A DNA stretch of 64,000 bases, taken from positions 1,349,472,050 through 1,349,536,049 of the forward strand of contig OY856411.1 of assembly GCA_963693085.1 (NCBI GenBank). The letters are read 5' to 3'. The position numbers and the translations under genes were made by a program. Shown here piece by piece: positions 36,068 through 47,405 of this stretch. Position 1 is the first letter of the stretch. Each line of letters starts with the position of its first letter. Under the pieces are notes generated by a model that was given only the letters and a program-made list of their open reading frames with translations, made no database searches and had not been told where the DNA came from. This DNA comes from Alisma plantago-aquatica (lineage: Eukaryota; Streptophyta; Magnoliopsida; Alismatales; Alismataceae).

Positions 36068-37660
36068 CATTGGATCCTAGATGGGTGATTAGATGATCTA
36101 GAGGGGGGTGAATAGAGATGAATGCACTTAAACAAAATTCATTAGACCTTGAAAATATCACAAGATAAGGTTGCTAAATAGGAAATTTGAGTGCAACTAA
36201 AACATGCATAACAAGGGAGAGAGAGATTGAACATACACCAATGGACAAGTTGTTTTAGAGTGGTTCCACACTTCAAACTAGAAGTGAGTCAGTCCACTAT
36301 CTAAAGAGGTCAACCTCTAGGATTTCTTAACCTTGCATCTTCATTATATTCATTTTAAGAGACACAATACATGACCCACAAAGGACTTACCTATCCAATA
36401 CAAAGAGTATTCTACCTTACTAAGGACTTACCCACTTTGTAAGAGTCTTCTACCTTCTTCCAAGGACTTACCTAATCTTGCACAAGTCTTCAGCCTTCAA
36501 GGAATTACCCACTCTTCTTGGATCTTCCGCCTTTGACTTCACCTTCACTCGGAGAAGCTTCCACCTAGGACTTACCCACTTGAGCAAGGAGTCTTCTGCC
36601 TTCACCAAGGGCTTACCCACTCTTTCTCCAAGTCTTCAACTTTGATCTTCACCAAGGGATGTCTTCCCTTATTCTTCTTCACCTCTCTTAGCTAACAGAG
36701 AGAACCTTCATCTTCATGGTTGAAATGAGAGATAGGGATGTGGTGGAAGTGAGAACCTCACAAGATATACATGTAGGACGAACTCTCTTACAAATCTCCT
36801 ACTCACTCTAATGGATGTAGCAAGTGATTAAGATTAGGGAAAGAGAGAAGGTTGTAGGAAGCACTCAACTATAGAATAGGAACCTCACATAGAGTTTTCA
36901 TTGAATGCTCAACTTTGGAATGAAGCCTAAGGGGTCCTATTTATAGCTGGGGATGCCTCTTAGCCTTTGGGAACACTTGAGAATGAAAACTAGTTATTTT
37001 GTGGCTTGCAACATATATATTTTCACTTGTTGCAACTCCACAACGGCTAGAAGCACTTTTTCGTACAATGCAGTCAGTCAAGTTTCTATAAGGGTAACTC
37101 GATCGATAGAGTAAAAGACAAAGCCAATATTTAGACCATCGGTCGAGTTTGTCCTGTGGAAACTCGAACGACCAATGAAAATCAAATTGGTCAGGTACTC
37201 CATCGGTCGAGTTTTGTGAAGTGTAAACTCGATTGATCAAAAGTCATTTTCAAGATCCAATCAGGATCGGTCGAGTTTGCAACTCACAGAAATCGACCGA
37301 TGAACAGCCTGATGTGAATTTTGGAAAATGGCTTTTGAGTGCTTAAACATTCAATCTAAGTGCTCCTACTTTTTTCTAAGCTTAATTACACGTCATATAA
37401 TTATTACAAGTGATTTACAACATGATTCTAATGGATTTACATCATATTACAAAAATGTGCACTTATATTGACTTTGACTTGTCTTTTCTCCAATTTGATA
37501 TGCACAAGTTAGGGCATTTGGAGTGTGTCTATACCTAATCTGAAATCATTCAAGTAGAGACATTAGACACCAATATGTGGAATGGTTAGTCATCATCAAA
37601 ACAAGGGTTTAGTTAATTTTGACGTGAGTCAACATTGACCTATTTGACCTTGAGTCAACA
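36068..37660 (-). mobile_element. array LTR 5
   Basis: 1593 bp. The start reads CATTGG instead of TGTTGG; the end is CAACA. TATA at 36940-36945; hairpins 37073-37302. U3 shares AGTTATTTTGTGG and a CTTTTTT run with LTR 2. Confidence 0.9.
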
Positions 37661-38078
37661 TTCTCCCCCTTTTTGAAAATGACAAACCATTCCATCAATG
37701 TATTGAAAGCTTTCAAGTAAAATCATACATTCGGAGAAACCTAGGGGTTTCAAATAGTATTGAGCTCATATGCTCCCCCTCAATTGATGTTATTTCTCCT
37801 GCATGGTTATCTTTCATACTATTTATAGAATACTATGTCTTCTACTCATATATGTTCTACACATATATGTCTTCTCTCATTTACCTTCTCCCCTTTACAT
37901 GGACATACTTCTCCTCTTCATGTAAGACATGCCTTTTTCCTCTTTTGTCAAAAGAACACATACCTTTCTCCCCCTTTGTCATTTCAAAAATTTGGGGTAT
38001 GAAGAAATAAGAAACACCACTTGTTAAGAGAGAGTAGATAACAAAAAGTTATATAAGGAGAGTAGAAGATCACAGATA

Positions 38079-38083
38079 GGGTC
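38079..38083. repeat. left target-site duplication of the nested element
   Basis: GGGTC here is repeated exactly at 44259-44263. Removing the element and one copy rebuilds GATAGGGTCTTGTCCAAGC, matching GATAGGGGCTTGTCCAAGC in unit 1 apart from one base. Confidence 0.93.
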
Positions 38084-38434
38084 TGTTGGCTAAATTGACA
38101 TTAGCATAATCCCTTTTGTTTTGATAATGACAAACATTTCATTCTTGTGGTTTTAACGTGCTATTTGAGTATTTCAGGAACAAGCATATAAGGTGGTGGA
38201 TAACAAAGACTTGGAAGAAACAATTTGATAAAATCGCTTTATTTTCATGATTGTAATCAAATGTAAATGCTTGTACAAGTATATAATGTACAAGTAATTA
38301 GATATCATGTAAATCAAGCGTTTAGATCTTCCCTATCCACTCACAACACTTAGATAGGCCATTCCCCAAGATAGTATCACAATTGCACATTGATACACAC
38401 ACTTAGTAAATGAATACATTGAGTCAGTAATATT

Positions 38435-38663
38435 CTCGGTCGACAAATCGTCGATCGAGAAAATATCGGTCGACAAATCTTCGACCGAGAAACTCTCGGT
38501 CAACAAAATCTTCGATCGAGAATAGACCCTACTAGCCGTTAGACCCAGCAGACAAAGTGGTTGGGAGTTGGAAATGAACGTTGTAAACACTTGCTCCAGG
38601 AGGTCCCTCGGTCGACAAATCTTCGACCGAGAAGGACTCTCGGTCGACAAATTGTCGATCGAG
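38435..38663. repeat. U3 hairpin cluster of the nested element (five)
   Basis: Inverted repeats with arms CTCGGTCGA / TCGACCGAG and a 7-base CAAATCT-type loop: 38435-38459, 38466-38488, 38495-38520, 38607-38631 and 38639-38663. The fourth has perfect 9-bp arms. The second LTR has the same set at 43123-43351. The core CGGTCGA is the one found in the host array's U3. Confidence 0.9.
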
Positions 38664-38800
38664 AAAAGTTCTGTCTGCACTTTTCAGGGTCAATTAAATA
38701 GTTGTTGCAAATGCAATTAGTGGACACATAACGGCTAGTTGAGCACTAAGAACCCCCTAGAAAGTGTCTAGAATGTCCTTAAGCACTTGTAGGTCATTCC

Positions 38801-38807
38801 TATAAAT
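38801..38807 (+). promoter_or_regulatory. TATA box of the nested 5' LTR
   Basis: TATAAAT inside CCTATAAATAGG, 140-365 bp downstream of the hairpin cluster. The copy in the 3' LTR is at 43489-43495. Confidence 0.72.
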
Positions 38808-39172
38808 AGGACATGCCTTAGGACACCTAAATACACCCAAGCTACACATGTGCTACACTTGAGATTGAATACTCATTGGCAATCTGTTTTGAGCAATAGA
38901 GCAATTCCTACATTGGCTATTCATTCCCATTGCTCCAACTTCGTGTCCTATAGGCTAGTATCTCCTATCCACAACACTTACACTTCTACATACATTGGTT
39001 AGGAGATCAAAACGCTTGATATAGGAAATCAAGCCTTGAGCTACAAGTGGTATTGTAATTTCTGTTTTCTTTCTTGTTCCTTTGTATCTTTTGTATTCTC
39101 CTTGCTACTCCTAGGGTTGGAGGCTGCAGATTGGAGAAGGTTCTTCTCGGAGGAGAAGGTGGACTTCAAGAT

Positions 39173-39330
39173 ACTTCAAGAAGGCTATCGCAACGGGAAG
39201 CTACTTCAAGAAGGTTATTGCAACGGGAAGCTACTTCAGGAGGAAGGCTGCTTCAAGGTTGGTGCAATTGCTTCTAGGTGAAGGCTGCTTCAAGGTTGGT
39301 GCGATTACTTCGAGGTGAAGGATGCTTGAA
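39173..39330 (+). repeat. 30-bp and 37-bp tandem repeats in U5 of the nested element
   Basis: The first unit (ACTTCAAGAAGGCTATCGCA...) occurs at 39173-39202 and 39203-39232, with a partial third. The second (GAAGGCTGCTTCAAGGTTGG...) occurs at 39243-39279 and 39280-39316, with a partial third. The 3' LTR repeats both near 43861-44018. Confidence 0.85.
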
Positions 39331-39572
39331 GGGTTTAGGGAGAGAATTGTAATTTTATGTAAAGTCCTTGTGAGGTAATAAAATTAAATTCTTTCCAAAT
39401 CCCGGTTGGGTAAGCAACCGGGTAGTGGACTGACTGCCTTAGTATTTGCTAAGGTAGGAACCACTCTAAATCCTTGTCCCCTTGTCCAATATTTGTGTGA
39501 TTGGTTGTTTGAGTTAAATAATTGTTTAAAATTGTTTAAAACTCTATTCACACCCCTCTAGTGTTTTTCAAT

Positions 39573-39584
39573 TGGTATCAGAGC
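39573..39584 (+). promoter_or_regulatory. primer binding site, tRNA-iMet (nested element)
   Basis: A perfect TGGTATCAGAGC, two bases after the LTR end, complementary to the 3' end of initiator tRNA-Met. Confidence 0.92.
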
Positions 39585-39617
39585 AGGCTTCAAGGAACCC
39601 TAACTAGGTCTTGAAGA

Positions 39618-40591
39618 ATGGAGGGTGATGGTGATTACAATCGCAACAAAAGGTGCAGCTTGAACAAATCTACAATATGTTGCAATTGGTGCTTAGGAAC
39701 AAGCCACACAACAACTAGCTGCCCATGGAGATCAAAGAAGGAAGATGAACACAAGGATTGTCTTATTGCTACAACTAGTGAAGAAGAAGAAGAAGAGGTA
39801 AGTCTTTTTGATTTATCTAAAGAAGAACTAGTTGCTAGTCTTGAAGAGACACATAATAAATATGTTGAGTGCAAGAAGAAACTAAAGAAATCCAATAAAG
39901 AAAATGATGAATTAAATGCTAGACTTCTTGCTCTCACATCTGAAAATGAAGATTTATATGCTAAATTAAATGATCTTGGTTTTGAAAAAGATAGCATTAT
40001 TTCTGAAAATCATACTTTGAAATCATCTCTAAGTAGTAGTAATGTGAAGATTTTTACTCTAGAAACAAATTATGATCTTCTATCTCAAGAAAAGGTTGGA
40101 TTACTTGCAAAATTAAATGATCTTCAAAAACAACCTGTCTTGTGTACACATCTAGATTATGATAATATAGTGAAAGAAAGGAATTCTTTATCATCTAATC
40201 TAGATCAAGCAAACTAGATATTAAGAAAAGAATGGATGAGATTGCTAAGTTGCACCAAGAAGTTAGTAGGTTAAGCAACAATGGAATCCTTGATAAAATA
40301 TTGGATGATTCCTATCATCAAATTGGGAGAAGAGGACTAGGTTACAAGCCTAAGGGGAAATCTTATCAACAACTTAGTTGGAGAAAGACACAAGCACATC
40401 AATCACTATATGTACCTAAAGGAACCAATACATTTGTACCAAAGAACAACCTAGAACAAAACCATAGAAAAAGACTTGAGGTTGATTCTATATGTTTCCA
40501 TTATTGCTTACGTCTTGGACACTACTCTTTTTCATGCCCATACAAGAAAAAGGATGTTGAGTTGGTATGGGTTCCAAAACCCCCAAATTGA
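39618..40591 (+). pseudogene. truncated gag of the nested element
   Basis: The ATG at 39618 lies 33 bp past the primer site and opens MEGDGDYNRNKRCSLNKS. The frame goes at once to a zinc knuckle, CNWCLGTSHTTTSC, so the UBN2 capsid half is absent. An acidic stretch (TTSEEEEEEVSLFDLSKEEL) and a long coiled coil (ELNARLLALTSENEDLYAKL, then ETNYDLLSQEKVGLLAKLND) follow. A one-base frameshift near 40200-40217 ends the first frame. The second (40232-40591) carries YHQIGRRGLGYKPKG, a second knuckle with an extra residue (CFHYCLRLGHYSFSC), and the tail ELVWVPKPPN. It probably cannot form a particle alone. Confidence 0.85.
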
Positions 40592-42757
40592 ATTGATTAG
40601 ACTAAGTTGAGATATGACCAAAGACTTTAAATTGCATATCTTTATGTATATCTCAACTTAACATAAAGAGAATGATTCAAGTAATTAAAATTTCTAACTT
40701 GAAAATATACAATCTTAAACAAACCCGCAGAGACACATCTTTGAAAATTTATCTAAATTAATGTCCTTAAAACTTAAAGATTTGAATATGATTAGTTGAG
40801 ATTTGATCTAACGTTACTTTGATATTTCTATGTTTATCTCAACTAAAAATGATTTTTAAATTGCATAATTGAATTAAATATAGTCTATGTTTTTTGGAAG
40901 CAATTAACAGTTCTAAAAACAGTACAGAAACCTTGTCGGTCGAGAAATCTTCGATTGAGCTGTCACTCGGTCGAGAAATCTTCGACCGAACAGGTCACTG
41001 ATTTCAGTCTGCAGTAAAATTGCTGACTAATTTGATTGATCAAGTGGCTATCTATTTGTTGTTAATGACTGCTTTACATGCAAAACAAGTTGAAGATCAA
41101 TTTTGAAAATAAATGATATCATTTCGATTGATCCTCTAAATAAGGTAAAACTGGAAATCATGTTTAGAAATCACTATTTTCTAATAAAAGCATCTCCTGG
41201 TCTATCTATATAGAAATCATGTGTTATGACATTTAGTTTAAATGATCACAATCACTGTATTTCATGAAATTATCACTTTATTGCTCTATCATTACTCCAT
41301 GGATATGCTTCATCATGATCATTATGTTTCATTGGTTTGTCTAAAATAATCTTTGATTCATATATACAAACCATGAATGGATATTATTCTTGATCATTGT
41401 GATTCAGATACATTGAAAATGCCATTAGCATAAAAGCATCTTGACATAATAAACAATGATTGTGGACATAGCTTGTGATAAAATAATGATGTTGCTATGA
41501 CAAGCCAAACGGTGCCTCTTAGAACAAAAATATTAATGTTTTTATCTATTTGTTTGTTCTAAGAAATCAAAATCAAAAATCTTGACTTTAAGATATTAAT
41601 CTTTCTTTCAAAATATATGTCTCTAAAGAATCTTATGATTAATATGAAAATAAGGGTATAAGAAGAAATGTGATTTAATATGTACCCATAGAAAAGCTTA
41701 TGAAAACATCATTCACAATGAATGTAAAACATGCGTTCTAGAAAAATCAAGGACAAAGACTTCACTATGATGCCCATATTAAGTCTTCATAATAGGTATA
41801 TCTTAACATGCTTCAAATAGATATTTATTTAAAGCTATATGCAGAAATTATACTTCACATATGAATGTTTAAATTGGAAATCTGCAGAATTTGCCTCTTG
41901 GTTGAAATTAAAATTGACCAAGGGGCGCTATGGTCGTAGTCAAGGATGACCTAAAATAAGTTTTGACAAAATGCTTATATTGACATCATTTTATTGTACT
42001 TAATCTTAGTATACGTTTGATAAAGGTCAAAATCAAAATTTAAAATCATTTGTGACCTTAGAAGCCTTAAATTGTAAGATTAAGGGGGAGCTCATAAAAA
42101 CAAATTTGATTATTTGATTAAGAAGCGTACAAAAATATTGTAAACATCATTTGAAGCCTATTATGACCTTAGTATTTTTACTCTTGGTTATGAAGAAATC
42201 AACAAATTTCATAAAATGATATATCTTGTTCTTAAAGGAATTCTCTAGACAAATTAGGGGTTAACATCCCGTGCATTTGGCTAGAGAAATTTTTATGTAC
42301 TCTAAGATTAAAGAATTCTCATTTCATTTTTAGGGCTTAACATCCCTTGTAAAATGGATGAGAAATCAATACACAAATGCCATGAACCTAAAAGGAACTC
42401 ATATCATTTCAAGGCTTAACATACATTGCAAATGAGTGAGAAATAAATTATGGCTAAATTTAACAATCATTGCTTTGCTTTAATCCCTTGTTTTCTAATT
42501 GAATATCTCTTTAAGGGGGAGCATAGCATAAAATTAAGGGGGAGAAATAAAATCTATTATATTGGATATCTTTTTGAAATGACAAAGGGGGAGAAATAAT
42601 ATAAAATCAAAAACATAAAATAAAAATATGAGTTTCATAATATCTCGGCCAACATCCACTTGCAAAACAAGAATGGCTACAAAAGGTAATCTTCAGGTAT
42701 GAAACTCACATGATTTATATTTCCTTATTTTATATTTAGGAAATGTTTGTCATCTTC
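40592..42757 (+). other. non-coding 3' internal region of the nested element
   Basis: No pol motif and no frame worth calling. It holds two CGGTCGA hairpins (about 40936-40959 and 40967-40989) and four GGGGGAG-type purine tracts (42081-42090, 42513-42521, 42536-42544 and 42584-42593) before the true polypurine tract. The last sits in TTTTTGAAATGACAAAGGGG, a block also present, inverted, in the host array (near 17415-17440). Confidence 0.8.
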
Positions 42758-42770
42758 AAAAAGGGGGAGA
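42758..42770 (+). promoter_or_regulatory. polypurine tract of the nested element
   Basis: AAAAAGGGGGAGA followed by one T and the LTR start. With its upstream CATCTTC it is the same block that ends the array's internal domains. It primes plus-strand DNA synthesis. Confidence 0.9.
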
Positions 42771-42771
42771 T

Positions 42772-44258
42772 TGTTGGCTAAATTGACATTAGCATAATCC
42801 CTTTTGTTTTGATAATGACAAACATTTCATTCTTGTGGTTTTAACGTGCTATTTGAGTATTTCAGGAACAAGCATATAAGGTGGTGGATAACAAAGACTT
42901 GGAAGAAACAATTTGATAAAATCGCTTTATTTTCATGATTGTAATCAAATGTAAATGCTTGTACAAGTATATAATGTACAAGTAATTAGATATCATGTAA
43001 ATCAAGCGTTTAGATCTTCCCTATCCACTCACAACACTTAGATAGGCCATTCCCCAAGATAGTATCACAATTGCACATTGATACACACACTTAGTAAATG
43101 AATACATTGAGTCAGTAATATTCTCGGTCGACAAATCGTCGATCGAGAAAATATCGGTCGACAAATCTTCGACCGAGAAACTCTCGGTCAACAAAATCTT
43201 CGATCGAGAATAGACCCTACTAGCCGTTAGACCAAGCAGACAAAGTGGTTGGGAGTTGGAAATGAACGTTGTAAACACTTGCTCCAGGAGGTCCCTTGGT
43301 CGACAAATCTTCGACCGAGAAGGACTCTCGGTCGACAAATTGTCGATCGAGAAAAGTTCTGTCTGCACTTTTCAGGGTCAATTAAATAGTCGTTGCAAAT
43401 GCAATTAGTGGACACATAACGGCTAGTTGAGCACTAAGAACCCCCTAGAAAGTGTCTAAAATGTCCTTAAACACTTGTAGGTCATTCCTATAAATAGGAC
43501 ATGCCTTAGGACACCTAAATACACCCAAGCTACACATGTGCTACACTTGAGATTGAATACTCATTGGCAATCTGTTTTGAGCAATAGAGCAATTCCTACA
43601 TTGGCTATTCATTCCCATTGCTCCAACTTCGTGTCCTATAGGCTAGTATCTCCTATCCACAACACTTACACTTCTACATACATTGGTTAGGAGATCAAAA
43701 CGCTTGATATAGGAAATCAAGCCTTGAGCTACAAGTGGTATTGTAATTTCTGTTTTCTTTCTTGTTCCTTTGTATCTTTTGTATTCTCCTTGCTACTCCT
43801 AGGGTTGGAGGCTGCGGATTGGAGAAGGTTCTTCTCGGAGGAGAAGGTGGACTTCAAGCTACTTCAAGAAGGCTATCCCAACGGGAAGCTACTTCAAGAA
43901 GGTTATTGCAACGGGAAGCTACTTCAGGAGGAAGGCTGCTTCAAGGTTGGTGCAATTGCTTCTAGGTGAAGGCTGCTTCAAGGTTGGTGCGATTACTTCG
44001 AGGTGAAGGCTGCTTGAAGGGTTTAGGGAGAGAATTGTAATTTTATGTAAAGTCCTTACGAGGTAATAAAATTAAATTCTTTCCAAATCCCGATTGGGTA
44101 AGCAACCGGGTAGTGGACTGACTGCCTTAGTATTTGCTAAGGTAGGAACCACTCTAAATCCTTGTCCCCTTGTCCAATATTTTTGTGATTGGTTGTTTGA
44201 GTTAAATAATTGTTTAAAATTGTTTAAAACTCTATTCACCCCCCTCTAGTGTTTTTCA
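42772..44258 (+). mobile_element. 3' LTR of the nested element
   Basis: 1487 bp, ending GTGTTTTTCA, followed by the GGGTC duplication. About 99% identical to the 5' LTR. TATA at 43489; hairpins 43123-43351. Confidence 0.94.
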
Positions 44259-44263
44259 GGGTC
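44259..44263. repeat. right target-site duplication of the nested element
   Basis: GGGTC, identical to 38079-38083. Confidence 0.93.
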
Positions 44264-45729
44264 TTGTCCAAGCATAGAAAGAAAAACAAGTTAAAGCATA
44301 TAATTGAACAACCCAAAATGCAAGATAAAGTGTTGCAGAAAAATAATAAATCGCAATTTTGACCCTCAAGATGAAAGAATTTGCCCAAAAAGCATCAGGG
44401 CTCATGGTAAAACGATGAGTCTTGCTTAGAAGGTCGTTTCTGCATCAAAAACACTAGTCTTACACCAAAAATTGATATTGAAGCAAAATCTACATAAAAT
44501 CCAAACAAACTCCAATTTCTACATATAATGTAGATCTATACACCCTGCATCACAAAGTTATGCAAGCAACTCAAGATAGTAGATATGCAATTTAAGGAAC
44601 AAGCTTGAGCATGTATGAGACAAGATACAAGCATATATATATGAGCATAGATGCCAATTATATACAAGGCTAGAACTACATGTATATGAACTACTTGTAT
44701 ATGATATCACAAGTTAAGACTACTAGTAGAATCTAGATCATAGCAAGAGATACCAAAAGATACACAAGATAGGTCAAGCTATGAGTAGATGTAGAGATAT
44801 ATCCAAACAAAGAGATATGCAATTTTAGAAGCATGGAAGGATATAACTCACTGACAAATATGCACCATTACCAGAAGATAATTACCACTAAGAACCTCAA
44901 GGTTGTATCAATACTAGATATACACCTAGATAGATGTAGCAAGTTAGAGTACAACAGAAGCAATTTTAGACACAACCAAGAGATCCAAAGAGATCATCGT
45001 CAAAACCTGTAAAACAACTCAAAGCAAGTAATTGCAAGATACATATATACCAATTTAGAGCAATTAGAAAGATAGAGTTGTAAGCAAGATAGGAAATTTA
45101 GAACATGGCAATATGTGTATATAAAGGTACCAAATGAGAGTGCCAAAGAATAAGGCCATTGGTTGAGAAAATCTAGTTGAGAGAGAAATTCTCATTCAAT
45201 AAGCCAAATTTATATTCTGTGCACAGTGTTATCAGTCGAGTTCTGTATATTGACAACTTGACCGATGACAGCTACTAGCAACACCCATTGGTGCCCATCG
45301 ATCAAGTTTCTATCAGGACAAACTCGACAGACAGAGCTGCTATTATAAGGCACATATATTTCATAAAAACATATTTAAAGGCATGTTAAAAATATAAGCT
45401 ATATCCAAACATGTGTAAGCAAGTTAGAATGCACTATTAAAATATTAGAAATAGTTTTTGAGCAAGAGTGTGAAGAGAAACACAAAATACCACTTTTGAC
45501 TCAAAAACCATATGTATAGTGCACACTAACTTGACAAAAATAAGTTAGAAATGGTTATAAGCAGTAAAACATTGGCCTTTGTTCTTACCATTCCTTTTCC
45601 ACTTGTTGTCACCCTCTACACATCTCACCTTTCTTCTTTCATGTGGATTGACAAGTCAATTTGCAATTTAATAGCTCAAATCAATCCATTTGCAAGTACC
45701 TACAAGAAGAGAGATGAAATGGCCCCCAA

Positions 45730-47355
45730 TCATGTTTTTGGGTCCAGAGGGGTTAGCTTAGCAACCCAAGTCCTATTGCTCTCGAGTGCTTTCCTAAAAG
45801 GACAACAAGTAGAATAATGACCAAAATCATTGCAATAGTTGCATATACCCATAGTCTTGGAACTAGAGGATTCTCCATGGAAGATTGGAGGTCCTTTACC
45901 TTTGTTGTTCATTTGACTACCATCATACCCCAAACCATGTCTACCAATTTGTTTGGTAGTATGGTGTAGGATATCATTAAGGCTCTTCTTACCAACTAAG
46001 AATCTTTGCAAAGAAGATCTCAAACTGTCATTATCATGCTTAAGAGAAGCAATGGTTAAAGTATGCTCTTCATTAGAACTACGCATAAGAGGTTGAGCTT
46101 CTAGAAATCTAATATTATCAAGCAAACTAGCATTTTCAAGTTTAAGAGAATCTACTTGACTAAGACAATCATTTTTTTCTTCAAGCAAGCAAGAATTAGC
46201 ATGTTCAAGATCATCTAGTTCTACATGCAAATTATCAACAATTCTAACAAACTTTTTCTTTTTCCTTTTATAAGACTTAAGAGAGGCACATGTATCATGA
46301 ATAATAGCAATCAAAGATTCTTTATCTAAAGAGTTTATATTTACCTCACTTGAGTCCTTACTTATTGATGCAATAAGAGTAAAATGACATTCTCCTTCAT
46401 CACTAGAGCTTGAGCTACCACTTGACGCTTCACTTGATTATTCACTTGAGCTTGAGTTGGAGGAGTCACTTGAGCTTGAGTGGCACTTATCTTCTCTTTT
46501 CTTGTGATGATGGGTCTTTATAACTTGTGGGCAATCTGTCTTGAAGTGACCCTTCTTTCCACACTTGAGGTACCGGATGGAAGAGGACTTGCCTTTGTAG
46601 AGTTTACCCTTGGAGTACATGGCATCTTCTTTAGCTTGAGAGGATGAAGAAGCTTGTCCCATGATAGCTTCAATTTGAGCCTTCATTTCAGCCTCTTCAT
46701 TCTCTTTATCTCTTTCTCTTCTTGTCTTTCTACTTCCTCCCTGTTGTCAAAGTGGCTTCATGTGCTTGTAGATTTCCAATGAGCTCTTCAATAGGGACAT
46801 CCTTAAGAGACCTTGCTTCTTCAATGGAAGTCACCTTGCGTTCCCATCTCTTGGGGAGAGTTCTAAGTATCTTTGAGTTAATCTCTCCTCTAGACATAGG
46901 ATTACCTAGAACCGCAAGACCATTCACAATGTTGTTGAGCCTTGAGTACATATTGGCTACCTCTCCTCTTTTCCCATCTTGAAGTTCTCAAGCAGTCCTT
47001 TGAGCATGTAGACTTTGCTTTCCTTCACTTGATCTGTCCCCTCATAAGTGATGCATAGCTTTCTCCATACCTCATAGGTTGTTTCACATGAAGAAATCTG
47101 GTTGAACTCGGGGGGGGTCATGGAGGCATAGAGGATGTGCATGGCTCTAGAATTCAAGGTTGCTTTCTTCAAAGTAGCTTCATCCCATTCTTCAATCTTT
47201 GTCTTTGGTAGTATGTATGAGATGTTCACCATTTGCCACATCTCAAGACTTGATCCTTGGATGTAGAATTGAAGTCTTCTTCTCCATTAGAGGAAATTGC
47301 TCCCATCAAAGATTGGAAGGTTGATCAAGTATCTCCCTCCTTGATAGTCACCCAT
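45730..47355 (-). pseudogene. gag of unit 5 (broken)
   Basis: Start ATG at 47353-47355. A TAA at 47287-47289 after the NFL position is shared with unit 2. Frames are broken near 46952-46957 (between KMGKEER and the next block), near 46690-46730, and by a stop near 46438. The first knuckle reads YLKCGKKGHFKTDC, having lost its first cysteine. The coiled coil, QIGRHGLGYDGSQ and second knuckle CNYCNDFGHYSTCC are open at 46314-45730, ending KLTPLDPKT. Confidence 0.87.
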
Positions 47356-47405
47356 CTTCTCTGACTTATTAAAATATGCTTGGATAAGCCCACTCTGATA
47401 CCAAT

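Larger units (their letters stand above)
38084..39570 (+). mobile_element. 5' LTR of the nested element
   Basis: TGTTGGCTAAATTGACATTA to GTGTTTTTCA, 1487 bp. U3 holds five hairpins (38435-38663). TATA at 38801-38807 (CCTATAAATAGG). U5 has a 30-bp repeat and a 37-bp repeat (39173-39330). The overlapping open frames at 39036-39281 come from these repeats and are not taken as genes. Confidence 0.94.
38084..44258 (+). mobile_element. nested gag-only Sirevirus-like element
   Basis: 6175 bp: LTR 38084-39570, primer site 39573-39584, truncated gag 39618-40591, non-coding DNA, polypurine tract 42758-42770, LTR 42772-44258. The two LTRs are equal in length (1487 bp). I counted 14 single-base differences, about 0.9%, so the insertion is recent. 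It lies opposite in orientation to the host array. No protease, integrase, RT or RNase H is present. It shares polypurine blocks, hairpins and gag motifs with the host family but differs across the LTR body, so it is a distinct family of the same lineage. Confidence 0.93.
37661..47405 (-). mobile_element. array internal domain 5, split by a nested element
   Basis: The polypurine tract starts at 37661; the primer site at 47392-47403 has one change (TGGTATCAGAGT). The domain is 9745 bp, of which 6180 bp is the nested element plus one target-site copy; removing it leaves 3565 bp, the normal length. Hairpin relics lie at about 45230-45335. The stretches 37679-38078 and 44264-45729 are non-coding. 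Confidence 0.9.

Noticed and set aside
38435..38663. Evenly spaced palindromes resembling a CRISPR array
   Set aside because: Plant LTR context, unequal spacing, very short repeats and no unique spacers; they are U3 hairpins.
39036..39281. Overlapping frames in U5 of the nested element as a small gene
   Set aside because: The frames arise from 30-bp and 37-bp tandem repeats, whose unit lengths keep them open by chance.
38333..43415. 115-codon minus-strand frame repeated in both nested LTRs
   Set aside because: It reads through the U3 hairpins antisense to transcription and is identical only because the LTRs are young.
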